Below the pieces are notes generated by a model. That model did not search any database, was not told where the DNA came from, and worked only from the letters and a program-made list of their open reading frames with translations. Position numbers and translations under genes: made by a program. This document shows positions 1 through 6,244 of a stretch of DNA of 6,244 nucleotides, piece by piece. The stretch is from Burkholderiales bacterium (GTDB lineage: Bacteria > Pseudomonadota > Gammaproteobacteria > Burkholderiales > Burkholderiaceae_D): contig JACPVY010000019.1 of NCBI GenBank assembly GCA_016197345.1, forward strand, positions 1 through 6,244, read 5' to 3'. Numbering within the stretch: the stretch's first letter is position 1; every line of letters begins with the position of its first letter.

Positions 1-920
1 AAATCCGTCGAGACTGCGCCCATCGCTAGCGTCAAGGCAATCGTTTCATCACCGACGCGCTCTGGCTCGCCTAATATCGCTTGGCGCATCCGCTCGGCAA
101 TCACATGCGCGGTTTTGTTGGCTGCGCCCGGTAACACCACCATAAAGGTTTCGCCTTCATAGCGCCCGAGTGCATCGCTAGGACGTATGCACGAGCGCAA
201 ACGGCTAGAAAATTTAATCAAAACGTTGTCGGAAACGGCGTGGCCGTAATTGGTGTGAATTTGTTGCCACGATTCCAGATCAGCGAGAATCAGCGACAGT
301 GGTTTGGCGTCGTTATAGCAACGCTCAACTTCGGTGGCGAGCATGCGGGTGATGGCGGAGCGATTCCAAGTGCCGAGCACGGGGTCGATCAGGGATTCGC
401 GCCGCAGACTGCGGTTTTTCTTAAGTAAATCTTGTTGTGACGCATTGACGGCCGCGAGACGTAATTCGCGTTCGACTAAGCTACCCAGATCAGCAAATAA
501 TTGCTTTTCTAAGTCGCCAAACACGCGGGCGGAATAGCCCACTAAATGCACCGCGCCTATCACCGCATGTTCATCGTCAAACAAGGGCTGCATCGCGTAA
601 AAGCGAATATAGGGGGCACCAACGACTGCTTTTTGTTGCGCTAGCGCAGGTACGGCACGGGTATCGCCCGCGACCAGTTGCTCGTTTGAGATGGGGATGG
701 CATCGCAAAACGCTTCTTCTAGCGCCGCCATCGCGCTATCGAGCACCATGGGTTGAGGATTGGGGACACCTTTAACGCGGATGACGCAATTGGCGACATC
801 AAATAGCTTTTTGCCGATACGACGGATGCGTTGCAATTGCACATCCAGTTCGCTTTGCCCCGGTTGGGTGTTGGCTTTTAAGCCGGTGGTAATCGGCGAA
901 ATATCCATAGTCGTATCCAT
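1..920 (-). CDS. GAF-GGDEF domain protein with degenerate active site (partial, 3' end off the left edge)
   Basis: I translated this by hand: an uninterrupted minus-strand frame of 306 codons that runs off the window. Residues about 25-155 look like a GAF sensor domain, 145-178 are a charged helical linker, and 179 onward is a GGDEF domain (DPVLGTWNR at 179-187, NYGH at 224-227). Compared with active diguanylate cyclases, the signature at 255-259 is EGETF instead of GG(D/E)EF, and the substrate Asn of the FKxIND motif is His222. The first metal-binding Asp (D214), the signature's third-position Glu (E257) and D231 are retained. An RxxD inhibitory site (R246-D249) sits exactly five residues before the signature. 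No signal peptide or membrane segment is visible, so the protein is probably cytosolic. I infer little or no cyclase activity and possible c-di-GMP binding. ATG at 908 is an alternative start; neither start has a strong Shine-Dalgarno. An EAL domain could follow outside the window. Confidence 0.9.
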   Translation of the reverse strand, partial: MDTTMDISPITTGLKANTQPGQSELDVQLQRIRRIGKKLFDVANCVIRVKGVPNPQPMVLDSAMAALEEAFCDAIPISNEQLVAGDTRAVPALAQQKAVVGAPYIRFYAMQPLFDDEHAVIGAVHLVGYSARVFGDLEKQLFADLGSLVERELRLAAVNASQQDLLKKNRSLRRESLIDPVLGTWNRSAITRMLATEVERCYNDAKPLSLILADLESWQQIHTNYGHAVSDNVLIKFSSRLRSCIRPSDALGRYEGETFMVVLPGAANKTAHVIAERMRQAILGEPERVGDETIALTLAMGAVSTD

Positions 921-1150
921 CTCAGGTTGATCTGAAGATCGCCGCCACAGCCTGCCAGCAAATCAAGAACAAGGCTACAACGGAGGGATCACTGGTACAA
1001 CTGTAAAACCCAGTACAAACACTGCCTAGCGTGGGGTGGGAAGCCGCCGTGATGGACAGGTGCCCGAAAACGATACTTGCATGCAAGCCCCCCCTACCCA
1101 CACTTCGCAGTACGGCTAGGGTGGTGTTCTGCCCTAGCCTACTATCACAA
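921..1150. other. guaB to GGDEF-gene spacer
   Basis: This 230-base gap separates two genes on the minus strand. It holds a perfect 8-bp GC-rich hairpin just after guaB, a perfect 12-bp palindrome at 1076-1087 (CTTGCATGCAAG) and a run of seven C at 1088-1094. The gap is long enough for the GGDEF gene to have its own promoter, but I could not find a convincing -35/-10 pair. The minus-strand frame that continues through this gap is an out-of-frame extension over guaB and not a gene. Confidence 0.6.
1114..1139 (-). terminator. Candidate guaB transcript-end hairpin (no U-tract)
   Basis: GGCTAGGG at 1114-1121 pairs perfectly with CCCTAGCC at 1132-1139 around a 10-base loop, starting 11 bases beyond the guaB stop codon. 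The position fits a transcript end or 3'-stabilising hairpin for guaB. Neither strand has a T-run directly after the stem, so it is not a canonical intrinsic terminator. It might work with Rho, protect the mRNA 3' end, or only attenuate read-through into the GGDEF gene. Confidence 0.4.
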
Positions 1151-2643
<1,493 letters not shown>

Positions 2644-2941
2644 CAGAAGTTGGACATTTTTTGTGTTGCCGCCTGAAAATTTATCCGCCGTTGCATGCAT
2701 TAGCGCAGTAGATAGCCGCGACTTACGCTCTTTTCTGCGTGTTTTTGGCAGGTTGATAAGGTTTTTTGCAGTTCCAATGCGCTGGTCATGCCATCGCAGC
2801 GCAAAATCGGCGACAATGCGCTGTATATCGTTCGCAGTAATTCATTCCTTACTTTCATATTTCAATCCATTATCAGTAAATGCGTAGCAATTCTTCAAAG
2901 CTTTGCTGCACAGAAAAAACGCTAGGCTATCGAGGCTATCA
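2644..2941. other. Divergent guaB / DUF4124 spacer, no convincing gene
   Basis: About 300 bases lie between two divergently read genes. Apart from the guaB promoter at the left end and the translation signals at the right end, I see no tRNA, riboswitch or coding signal. An open frame at 2663-2887 starts with GTG, lacks a Shine-Dalgarno and has no recognisable protein. The promoter for the rightward gene is probably in the AT-rich 2840-2900 stretch, but no hexamer pair stands out. Confidence 0.5.
2924..2940 (+). repeat. Tandem AGGCTATC repeat at the ribosome-binding site
   Basis: AGGCTATC occurs at 2924-2931 and again at 2933-2940, one base apart. The second copy forms the likely Shine-Dalgarno (GAGG at 2932-2935, 6 bases before the ATG at 2942). 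It may be a small local duplication. Confidence 0.6.
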
Positions 2942-3502
2942 ATGACCACAAAGATCACCCCAACGACCATTTTTTCGCGCAAATTTATGCTCATGTTAGC
3001 CAGTAGCGCCCTGCTCTTTTGCAGTGCTGCCAATGCACAATATGTCTGGCTAGACGATAAGGGCGTGAAACAATTTTCCGATCAACCACCACCAGCTTCG
3101 GTTCCAGCCAAGCGTGTTATCAAGGGGCCGAATGTCAAAAAAGTCGAGCCGAAAGCCGACGCCAAAGCTGAGGCCACTGGCACCGATGGAGAAAAAGAAG
3201 CGCCCACCGCGAGCGCCCCGGCCAACAGCCCAAAACCACCACCAACACTAGCTGAGCGCAATGCAGACTTTCAAAAGCGCAAGGCTGAGCAAGCTGAAAA
3301 AGAAAAAAAAGCCGCAGAGGAAGCGCAGCGCAGCCAAGATTTGAAAAAACAATGTGATCGCCTAGCCGCCTATCAGCGCACGCTAGAAACCAGCGGGCGG
3401 ATTAGCCAAACGAATAAAAATGGTGAACGTGAGTTACTGAATGACCAGCAAATCGAGCAAGAAAAACGTGAAGTGAAGCGCAATTTAGAGAACTGCAAAT
3501 AA
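2942..3502 (+). CDS. Exported DUF4124 domain protein
   Basis: This is a 186-residue secreted protein of unknown function. A Sec signal peptide spans 1-32: positive N-region, hydrophobic core around FMLMLASSALLF, and an ANA-Q type cleavage site after Ala32. The Cys at 27 is not in a good lipobox, so a lipoprotein is less likely. The DUF4124 motif follows at once (YVWLDDKGVKQFSDQPP, 34-50), with the aromatic and Asp-Gly type pattern of that family. Residues 66-105 form a Pro/Ala/Lys/Glu-rich linker. Residues 105-186 are highly charged, with a helical, coiled-coil-like stretch and two cysteines (138, 185) that could form a disulfide in the periplasm. I chose the ATG at 2942 because GAGG precedes it by 6 bases; an in-frame TTG at 2903 would add 13 residues and has no Shine-Dalgarno. 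Proteins like this sit next to guaB in many Burkholderiales; the role is unknown. Confidence 0.9.
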   Translation: MTTKITPTTIFSRKFMLMLASSALLFCSAANAQYVWLDDKGVKQFSDQPPPASVPAKRVIKGPNVKKVEPKADAKAEATGTDGEKEAPTASAPANSPKPPPTLAERNADFQKRKAEQAEKEKKAAEEAQRSQDLKKQCDRLAAYQRTLETSGRISQTNKNGERELLNDQQIEQEKREVKRNLENCK

Positions 3503-3518
3503 GGCTAAGCGAGCGTTA

Positions 3519-3563
3519 GGCAGTTGCTGCACGATAGCGCAACTGCCCGATCTTTATTTTTTT
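3519..3563 (+). terminator. Rho-independent terminator after the DUF4124 gene
   Basis: GGCAGTTGC at 3519-3527 pairs perfectly over 9 bp with GCAACTGCC at 3539-3547 around an 11-base loop. After CGATC comes a TTTATTTTTTT tract (3553-3563). The hairpin begins 17 bases after the plus-strand stop. The T-tract doubles as the last codons and stop of rnfH on the other strand. For the leftward rnfH transcript the hairpin follows the stop but lacks a U-tract, so it is a good terminator rightward only. Confidence 0.85.
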
Positions 3564-3856
3564 GCCGCGCGTTTGCGCCGTGACTCTTTCGGGTCGGCGA
3601 TGAGGGGGCGATAGATTTCTATCCTATCTTGCTCGCGCAAGACCGTATCCAGACTTTTCAGCTTGCCAAAGATGCCGACTTTAGCGCTCGAAATATCGAT
3701 CTCCGGCACTTCCTGCATTACTTCACTTTGCAACACCGCTTGCTGAATCGTGCATTGCTTATCCACCTGCAAATGCCGCAACACCTGCAAACCAGGTCGT
3801 GCATAGCAAATGCTGATATTGATTTTCTCGGCGTCAAGGCTGAGTGACTTATCCAT
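3554..3856 (-). CDS. rnfH: RnfH family (UPF0125 / RatB-like) ubiquitin-fold protein
   Basis: This small cytosolic protein of 100 residues belongs to the RnfH/UPF0125 family, which has a beta-grasp, ubiquitin-like fold. Visible hallmarks are the N-terminal strand INISICYARPG, the VGIFGK segment (60-65) and the end LREQDRIEIYRPL (73-85), followed by ADPKESRRKRAAKK with its basic tail. The family's biochemical role is not settled: the name comes from an rnf gene cluster in Rhodobacter, while the E. coli member is called RatB. The ATG at 3856 lies inside the end of ratA with an 8-base overlap (ATGGATAA) and a GGAG 7 bases upstream, so the two are probably translationally coupled. The same frame is open further upstream over ratA, but that extension does not resemble the family. 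Confidence 0.92.
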   Translation of the reverse strand: MDKSLSLDAEKINISICYARPGLQVLRHLQVDKQCTIQQAVLQSEVMQEVPEIDISSAKVGIFGKLKSLDTVLREQDRIEIYRPLIADPKESRRKRAAKK

Positions 3857-4280
3857 AAACTTTCTCCGCACGCTTGCAAAACGAATCCACGAAACTATTG
3901 GCGATGACGCCAAAAACCGGGCCGATGACTTGTTCCAGCAATTTGCTCGAAAACTCATAGCGCAAATCAAATTCAACCTTGCAGGCATCGGCGCGCAATT
4001 CTTTAAAAGCCCAAGTGCCATTTAAAGCCTTGAACGGGCCATCCACCAATTGCATCTTCATCAAGCTGTGCGGGGTGTTGATATTTTGCGTGGTAAAGGA
4101 CTGTTGTACACCCTTGTACTGAATCGCTAGCGTGGCCACGAGTTGATTTTCTTGTGGGCGCTCGACCGTCACGCCGCCGCACCATGGCAAAAACTCGGGA
4201 TAGGCTTCAATATCCCCCACTAGCGCATACATTTGCTGTGCGCTATAGCCAAGAAAAACGGATTTATGTACTACTGCCAT
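3849..4280 (-). CDS. ratA: RatA / COQ10-like START-domain protein (type II toxin RatA family)
   Basis: The protein has 143 residues, the family length, and forms a single START/Bet v1-like fold (polyketide cyclase/COQ10 family). Signature segments are MAVVHKSV at the start, YPEFLPWC (27-34), GPFKALNGTW (81-90) and FVDSFCKRAEKVYG at the C-terminus. In E. coli RatA binds the 50S subunit and blocks 70S assembly; mitochondrial COQ10 homologues bind ubiquinone, so a role in quinone handling is an alternative. I chose the ATG at 4280 because relatives begin MAVVHK; a GTG at 4286 would add two residues. The Shine-Dalgarno is weak (GTGAT). ratA heads a ratA-rnfH operon and is divergent from smpB, as in many beta- and gammaproteobacteria. 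Nothing is truncated. Confidence 0.93.
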   Translation of the reverse strand: MAVVHKSVFLGYSAQQMYALVGDIEAYPEFLPWCGGVTVERPQENQLVATLAIQYKGVQQSFTTQNINTPHSLMKMQLVDGPFKALNGTWAFKELRADACKVEFDLRYEFSSKLLEQVIGPVFGVIANSFVDSFCKRAEKVYG

Positions 4281-4566
4281 TATCACTATCGCTTTAATCG
4301 GGATTGCCAGTTATCACTTTTCCAAAGTGCTCGCCCAAGATTCAACATGGTCCAACACAAAGCGGGCATGATAACCTGAATCAATTTCAAAACCCGGATT
4401 TTCGCATATCTGCCAGCCTGCTTGCAGTTTGCGTTATCATGGGCGACTGTGCTAGGTGATAGCATTCGTCTCTTGCCTTAGCATAGCCGACTCGATCTTG
4501 GTCTGCGCATGCCCTTTTGTACCCGTTTATACCGGTTTATTGATACGTTTTACGAGCCTTCATCCC
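4281..4566. promoter_or_regulatory. Divergent ratA / smpB promoter region
   Basis: This 286-base spacer must carry promoters in both directions. It contains a 6-bp hairpin with a TCC loop (CACTTT at 4315-4320, AAAGTG at 4324-4329) and a 9-bp inverted repeat with arms far apart (CATGATAAC at 4367-4375, GTTATCATG at 4433-4441). Each arm includes a TATCAT that resembles a -10 box pointing at the nearer gene's direction, but I see no matching -35 elements. The exact promoters are unresolved. Confidence 0.5.
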
Positions 4567-5016
4567 ATGAGCATAGTTGATAATAAAAAAGCCTTTCACG
4601 ATTTCTTTATTGAAGATCGCTACGAAGCAGGCATAGTCTTGCAAGGTTGGGAAGTGAAAGCGATACGCGCTGGTAAAGTGCAAATCAAAGAAGCCTACGT
4701 CATCATTAATCAGGGTGAAATTTTTTTGTTTGGCGCCCACATCAGCGCTTTGCCAACCGCCTCCACTCATATTCACCCTGATGCGGTACGCAGCCGTAAG
4801 CTGCTTCTGCATAGCGAAGAAATTGATAAGCTGATCGGCAAAGTGGAACGTGCTGGCTATACGATGGTGCCACTCAATCTGCATTACAAAGCGGGCCGCG
4901 TGAAGTGTGAAATTGGCTTAGCCAAGGGTAAAAAATTGCATGACAAACGCGCATCAGAGAAAGAACGCGATGGCAAACGCGAAGTCGCGGCGGCGATGAA
5001 GCAACACCGCCGCTAA
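4567..5016 (+). CDS. smpB: SsrA-binding protein SmpB
   Basis: SmpB binds tmRNA and brings it to stalled ribosomes for trans-translation. The 149 residues match the family. Recognisable parts are [20 protein letters not shown] (7-26), [10 protein letters not shown] (27-36), the THIHPD segment (67-72), [21 protein letters not shown] (104-124) in the OB-fold core, and HDKR (125-128), which in E. coli reaches the decoding centre. The C-terminal tail differs from most relatives: by alignment to E. coli numbering, the usual Trp147 is Gly136 and Ile154 is Ala143, while Met144 and Lys145 are kept. I set the start at the ATG encoding [10 protein letters not shown]; the frame is open upstream, but that stretch does not look like the family. 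The Shine-Dalgarno is weak (GAG at 4554-4556). Confidence 0.96.
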   Translation: MSIVDNKKAFHDFFIEDRYEAGIVLQGWEVKAIRAGKVQIKEAYVIINQGEIFLFGAHISALPTASTHIHPDAVRSRKLLLHSEEIDKLIGKVERAGYTMVPLNLHYKAGRVKCEIGLAKGKKLHDKRASEKERDGKREVAAAMKQHRR

Positions 5017-5034
5017 GCGCATTAGCGTCATTTT
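5011..5034 (+). terminator. Hairpin over the smpB stop, weak terminator
   Basis: CGCTAA at 5011-5016, which includes the smpB stop codon, pairs perfectly with TTAGCG at 5022-5027 around a 5-base loop, and TCATTTT follows. The short stem and poor T-tract make it a weak intrinsic terminator at best. It fills the 11-base gap between the convergent stops of smpB and the SPFH gene. Confidence 0.4.
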
Positions 5035-5945
5035 GGCAGGTTTGGCGTTTTTGCAATCTGCATGGCGCTCGCGATCATGCTGCTGATATCACTCAAATCG
5101 CCGGGAATAATCAAGGTGTTATTGGTTTTGGCCAAGTTGGCAAACGCCGCAACATATTGCTCGGCGACCTTCAAATTCACCGCCTCCGCCCCACCCTGCT
5201 CTTTAATCGCCGCAGCCACCGTGCGCAAGGCTTCGGCATTGGCGTTCGCAATCTTCACCATAGCGGCGGCCTGACCTTCAGCGCGATTAATCGCCGCTTG
5301 CTTTTCACCTTCCGAGCGCGCAATTGCCGCTTCCCGCTCACCTGTCGCGATATTAATTTGCTCTTGCTTACGACCATCTGATGCCGCAATCAGTGCGCGC
5401 TTTTCCCGTTCAGCGGTAATTTGCGCCTGCATTGAATGCAAAATTTCTTTTGGCGGCGTCAAATCTTTGATCTCATAACGCAGCACTTTCACGCCCCAAT
5501 TGGTGGCCGATTCATCAATCGCGGCAACAATGGTGGTGTTGATATGATCGCGTTCTTCAAAAGTTTTATCTAATTCCATGCGGCCGATGACGGAGCGCAG
5601 TGTGGTTTGCGCTAGTTGTGTGATGGCGGTGATGTAATTCGACGAGCCATAAGAAGCGCGCATCGGGTCTGTCACTTGGAAATACAGGATGCCATCGATC
5701 TGCAGTTGAGTGTTGTCGCGCGTGATGCACACCTGCGGCGGTACATCGAGTGGGATTTCTTTCAAGCTATGTTTATAGGCGATGCGGTCAATAAAAGGGA
5801 TCACGATATTTAACCCCGGCCCTAGCGTGGCATGAAATTTCCCCAAGCGCTCGACCACCCAGGCATGCTGTTGCGGTACGACATTGATCGTCTTAAATAC
5901 GAAGACGATGGCGAGAAAGAGTAGAACTAATGCAAAGCCTGACAT
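5028..5945 (-). CDS. qmcA: SPFH/band-7 membrane protein, QmcA/YbbK (paraslipin) type
   Basis: This 305-residue inner-membrane protein belongs to the SPFH (stomatin/prohibitin/flotillin/HflK-C) family. One N-terminal transmembrane segment (about 3-18) is followed by the SPFH domain (about 20-200, with VPQQHAWVVERLGK at 23-36 and YEIKDLTPPKEI at 157-168) and an Ala/Glu/Lys-rich coiled coil (about 170-250) built on ITAEREKRA and INIATGEREAAIARSEGEKQ. The conserved end TNNTLIIPGDLSD (274-286) completes the family pattern. Family members form large membrane-associated oligomers; in E. coli QmcA is linked to membrane microdomains and to FtsH/HflKC functions. The start at 5945 has a strong GGAGGTG Shine-Dalgarno. 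An in-frame ATG at 6002, also with a GGAG, would add 19 residues. It follows an NfeD gene, its usual partner. The symbol is by analogy to E. coli. Confidence 0.93.
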   Translation of the reverse strand: MSGFALVLLFLAIVFVFKTINVVPQQHAWVVERLGKFHATLGPGLNIVIPFIDRIAYKHSLKEIPLDVPPQVCITRDNTQLQIDGILYFQVTDPMRASYGSSNYITAITQLAQTTLRSVIGRMELDKTFEERDHINTTIVAAIDESATNWGVKVLRYEIKDLTPPKEILHSMQAQITAEREKRALIAASDGRKQEQINIATGEREAAIARSEGEKQAAINRAEGQAAAMVKIANANAEALRTVAAAIKEQGGAEAVNLKVAEQYVAAFANLAKTNNTLIIPGDLSDISSMIASAMQIAKTPNLPK

Positions 5946-5947
5946 AG

Positions 5948-5954
5948 CACCTCC
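5948..5954 (-). promoter_or_regulatory. Strong Shine-Dalgarno deciding the SPFH gene start
   Basis: The minus strand reads GGAGGTGCTATG. This near-perfect ribosome-binding site favours the ATG at 5945 over the ATG at 6002, which has only GGAG at 6008-6011, 5 bases upstream. Confidence 0.75.
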
Positions 5955-6004
5955 AAAAAGATACTGAAATATTGAAATCTCACCCGATAACACATCTTGC
6001 ATAG

Positions 6005-6244
6005 CTACTCCGGTTCTACCACTAAGCAACTTCCACGCACTGCGCGTATCACGCAGCGTCCGTGCCGGACTGGCGCGCCGGTTTGCAATTGCACATCCCA
6101 TTCAGCACCGCGATATTGCGCTCGCGCCATGTGTCGATCAGGGCCGTCTTGCTGCCATGCATCGACGTGTAAGCTTTGCCCTACGTCTAAATTGACATTG
6201 TGATCGGTAGCGGGATCACGTCGCACGCTTTTGCCCCATTTACT
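6005..6244 (-). CDS. NfeD-family protein, C-terminal part (5' end off the right edge)
   Basis: The frame is open from the right edge and ends with TAG at 6005-6007, leaving the last 79 residues. They fit the C-terminal OB-fold domain of short NfeD proteins (E. coli YbbJ type): a GQSLHVDAW strand, then RAQYRGAEWDVQL, then RHGRCVIRAVRGSCLVVEP, the usual closing strand. The membrane-spanning N-terminal part would lie beyond the window. NfeD proteins are membrane partners of SPFH proteins and are normally encoded just upstream of them, as here, with 59 bases between this stop and the preferred start of the next gene. The last codons (CCG GAG) provide the GGAG upstream of the alternative ATG at 6002. 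Confidence 0.85.
   Translation of the reverse strand, partial: SKWGKSVRRDPATDHNVNLDVGQSLHVDAWQQDGPDRHMARAQYRGAEWDVQLQTGAPVRHGRCVIRAVRGSCLVVEPE

Noticed and set aside
921..1150. c-di-GMP (GEMM) riboswitch upstream of the GGDEF gene
   Set aside because: I looked for the GEMM core and tetraloop-receptor pattern on the minus strand and did not find it; only simple hairpins are present.
2663..2887. Possible 74-residue gene in the guaB/DUF4124 spacer
   Set aside because: It has a GTG start, no Shine-Dalgarno, no recognisable motif and a composition unlike the neighbouring proteins.
2903..2941. TTG start adding 13 residues to the DUF4124 protein
   Set aside because: The ATG at 2942 has a well-spaced GAGG and gives a standard signal peptide; the extension would put an extra basic stretch before it.
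3857..4021. N-terminal extension of rnfH over ratA
   Set aside because: The added 55 residues are a shadow of ratA and do not resemble the RnfH family; the ATG at 3856 has a GGAG and typical overlap coupling.
3849..4280. A classical toxin-antitoxin pair ratA-rnfH
   Set aside because: The E. coli partner has been reported not to neutralise RatA, and both genes are widely conserved chromosomal genes; nothing here suggests a mobile addiction module.
4456..4566. N-terminal extension of smpB
   Set aside because: The extra 37 residues do not resemble SmpB, which begins at the [11 protein letters not shown]et; the extension starts with GTG and lies in the promoter region.

Overview
The window looks like housekeeping chromosome from a betaproteobacterium, most likely order Burkholderiales and plausibly an Oxalobacteraceae-like lineage. 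This rests on the gene order (guaB, DUF4124 lipoprotein-like/secreted protein, rnfH, ratA, smpB, SPFH protein, NfeD) and on protein sequences that resemble that group. The base composition is intermediate, lower than in many Burkholderiales. The assignment is by recognition only; no search was run.

Layout from left to right. 1-920 (minus): the 5' part of a GAF-GGDEF regulatory gene that runs off the left edge and was not available as a complete ORF. 921-1150: a GC-rich, hairpin-bearing spacer. 1151-2611 (minus): guaB, IMP dehydrogenase, with a clear -10 box and Shine-Dalgarno. 2612-2941: a divergent spacer with no convincing gene. 2942-3502 (plus): an exported DUF4124 protein ending in a rho-independent terminator. 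3554-3856 (minus): rnfH. 3849-4280 (minus): ratA, overlapping rnfH by 8 nt. 4281-4566: the divergent ratA/smpB regulatory spacer. 4567-5016 (plus): smpB. 5028-5945 (minus): an SPFH/band-7 membrane protein (QmcA/YbbK type), preceded in the same operon by the 3' end of an NfeD-family gene (6005-6244) that enters from the right edge.

How the genes relate. guaB commits IMP to guanine nucleotide synthesis. smpB (trans-translation), ratA (START-fold, affects ribosome subunit association in E. coli) and rnfH (ubiquitin-like fold) form a cluster conserved across beta- and gammaproteobacteria. NfeD and the SPFH protein are a standard membrane pair.

I see no phage, IS, CRISPR, tRNA, rRNA or toxin-immunity cassette, and no convincing new multi-gene system. 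The best second-look items are the GGDEF domain, whose active-site motif is degenerate (EGETF) while its RxxD inhibitory site is intact, which suggests a c-di-GMP receptor rather than a cyclase; an SmpB C-terminal tail lacking the usual Trp and Ile; and two in-frame starts, each with its own Shine-Dalgarno, for the SPFH protein.
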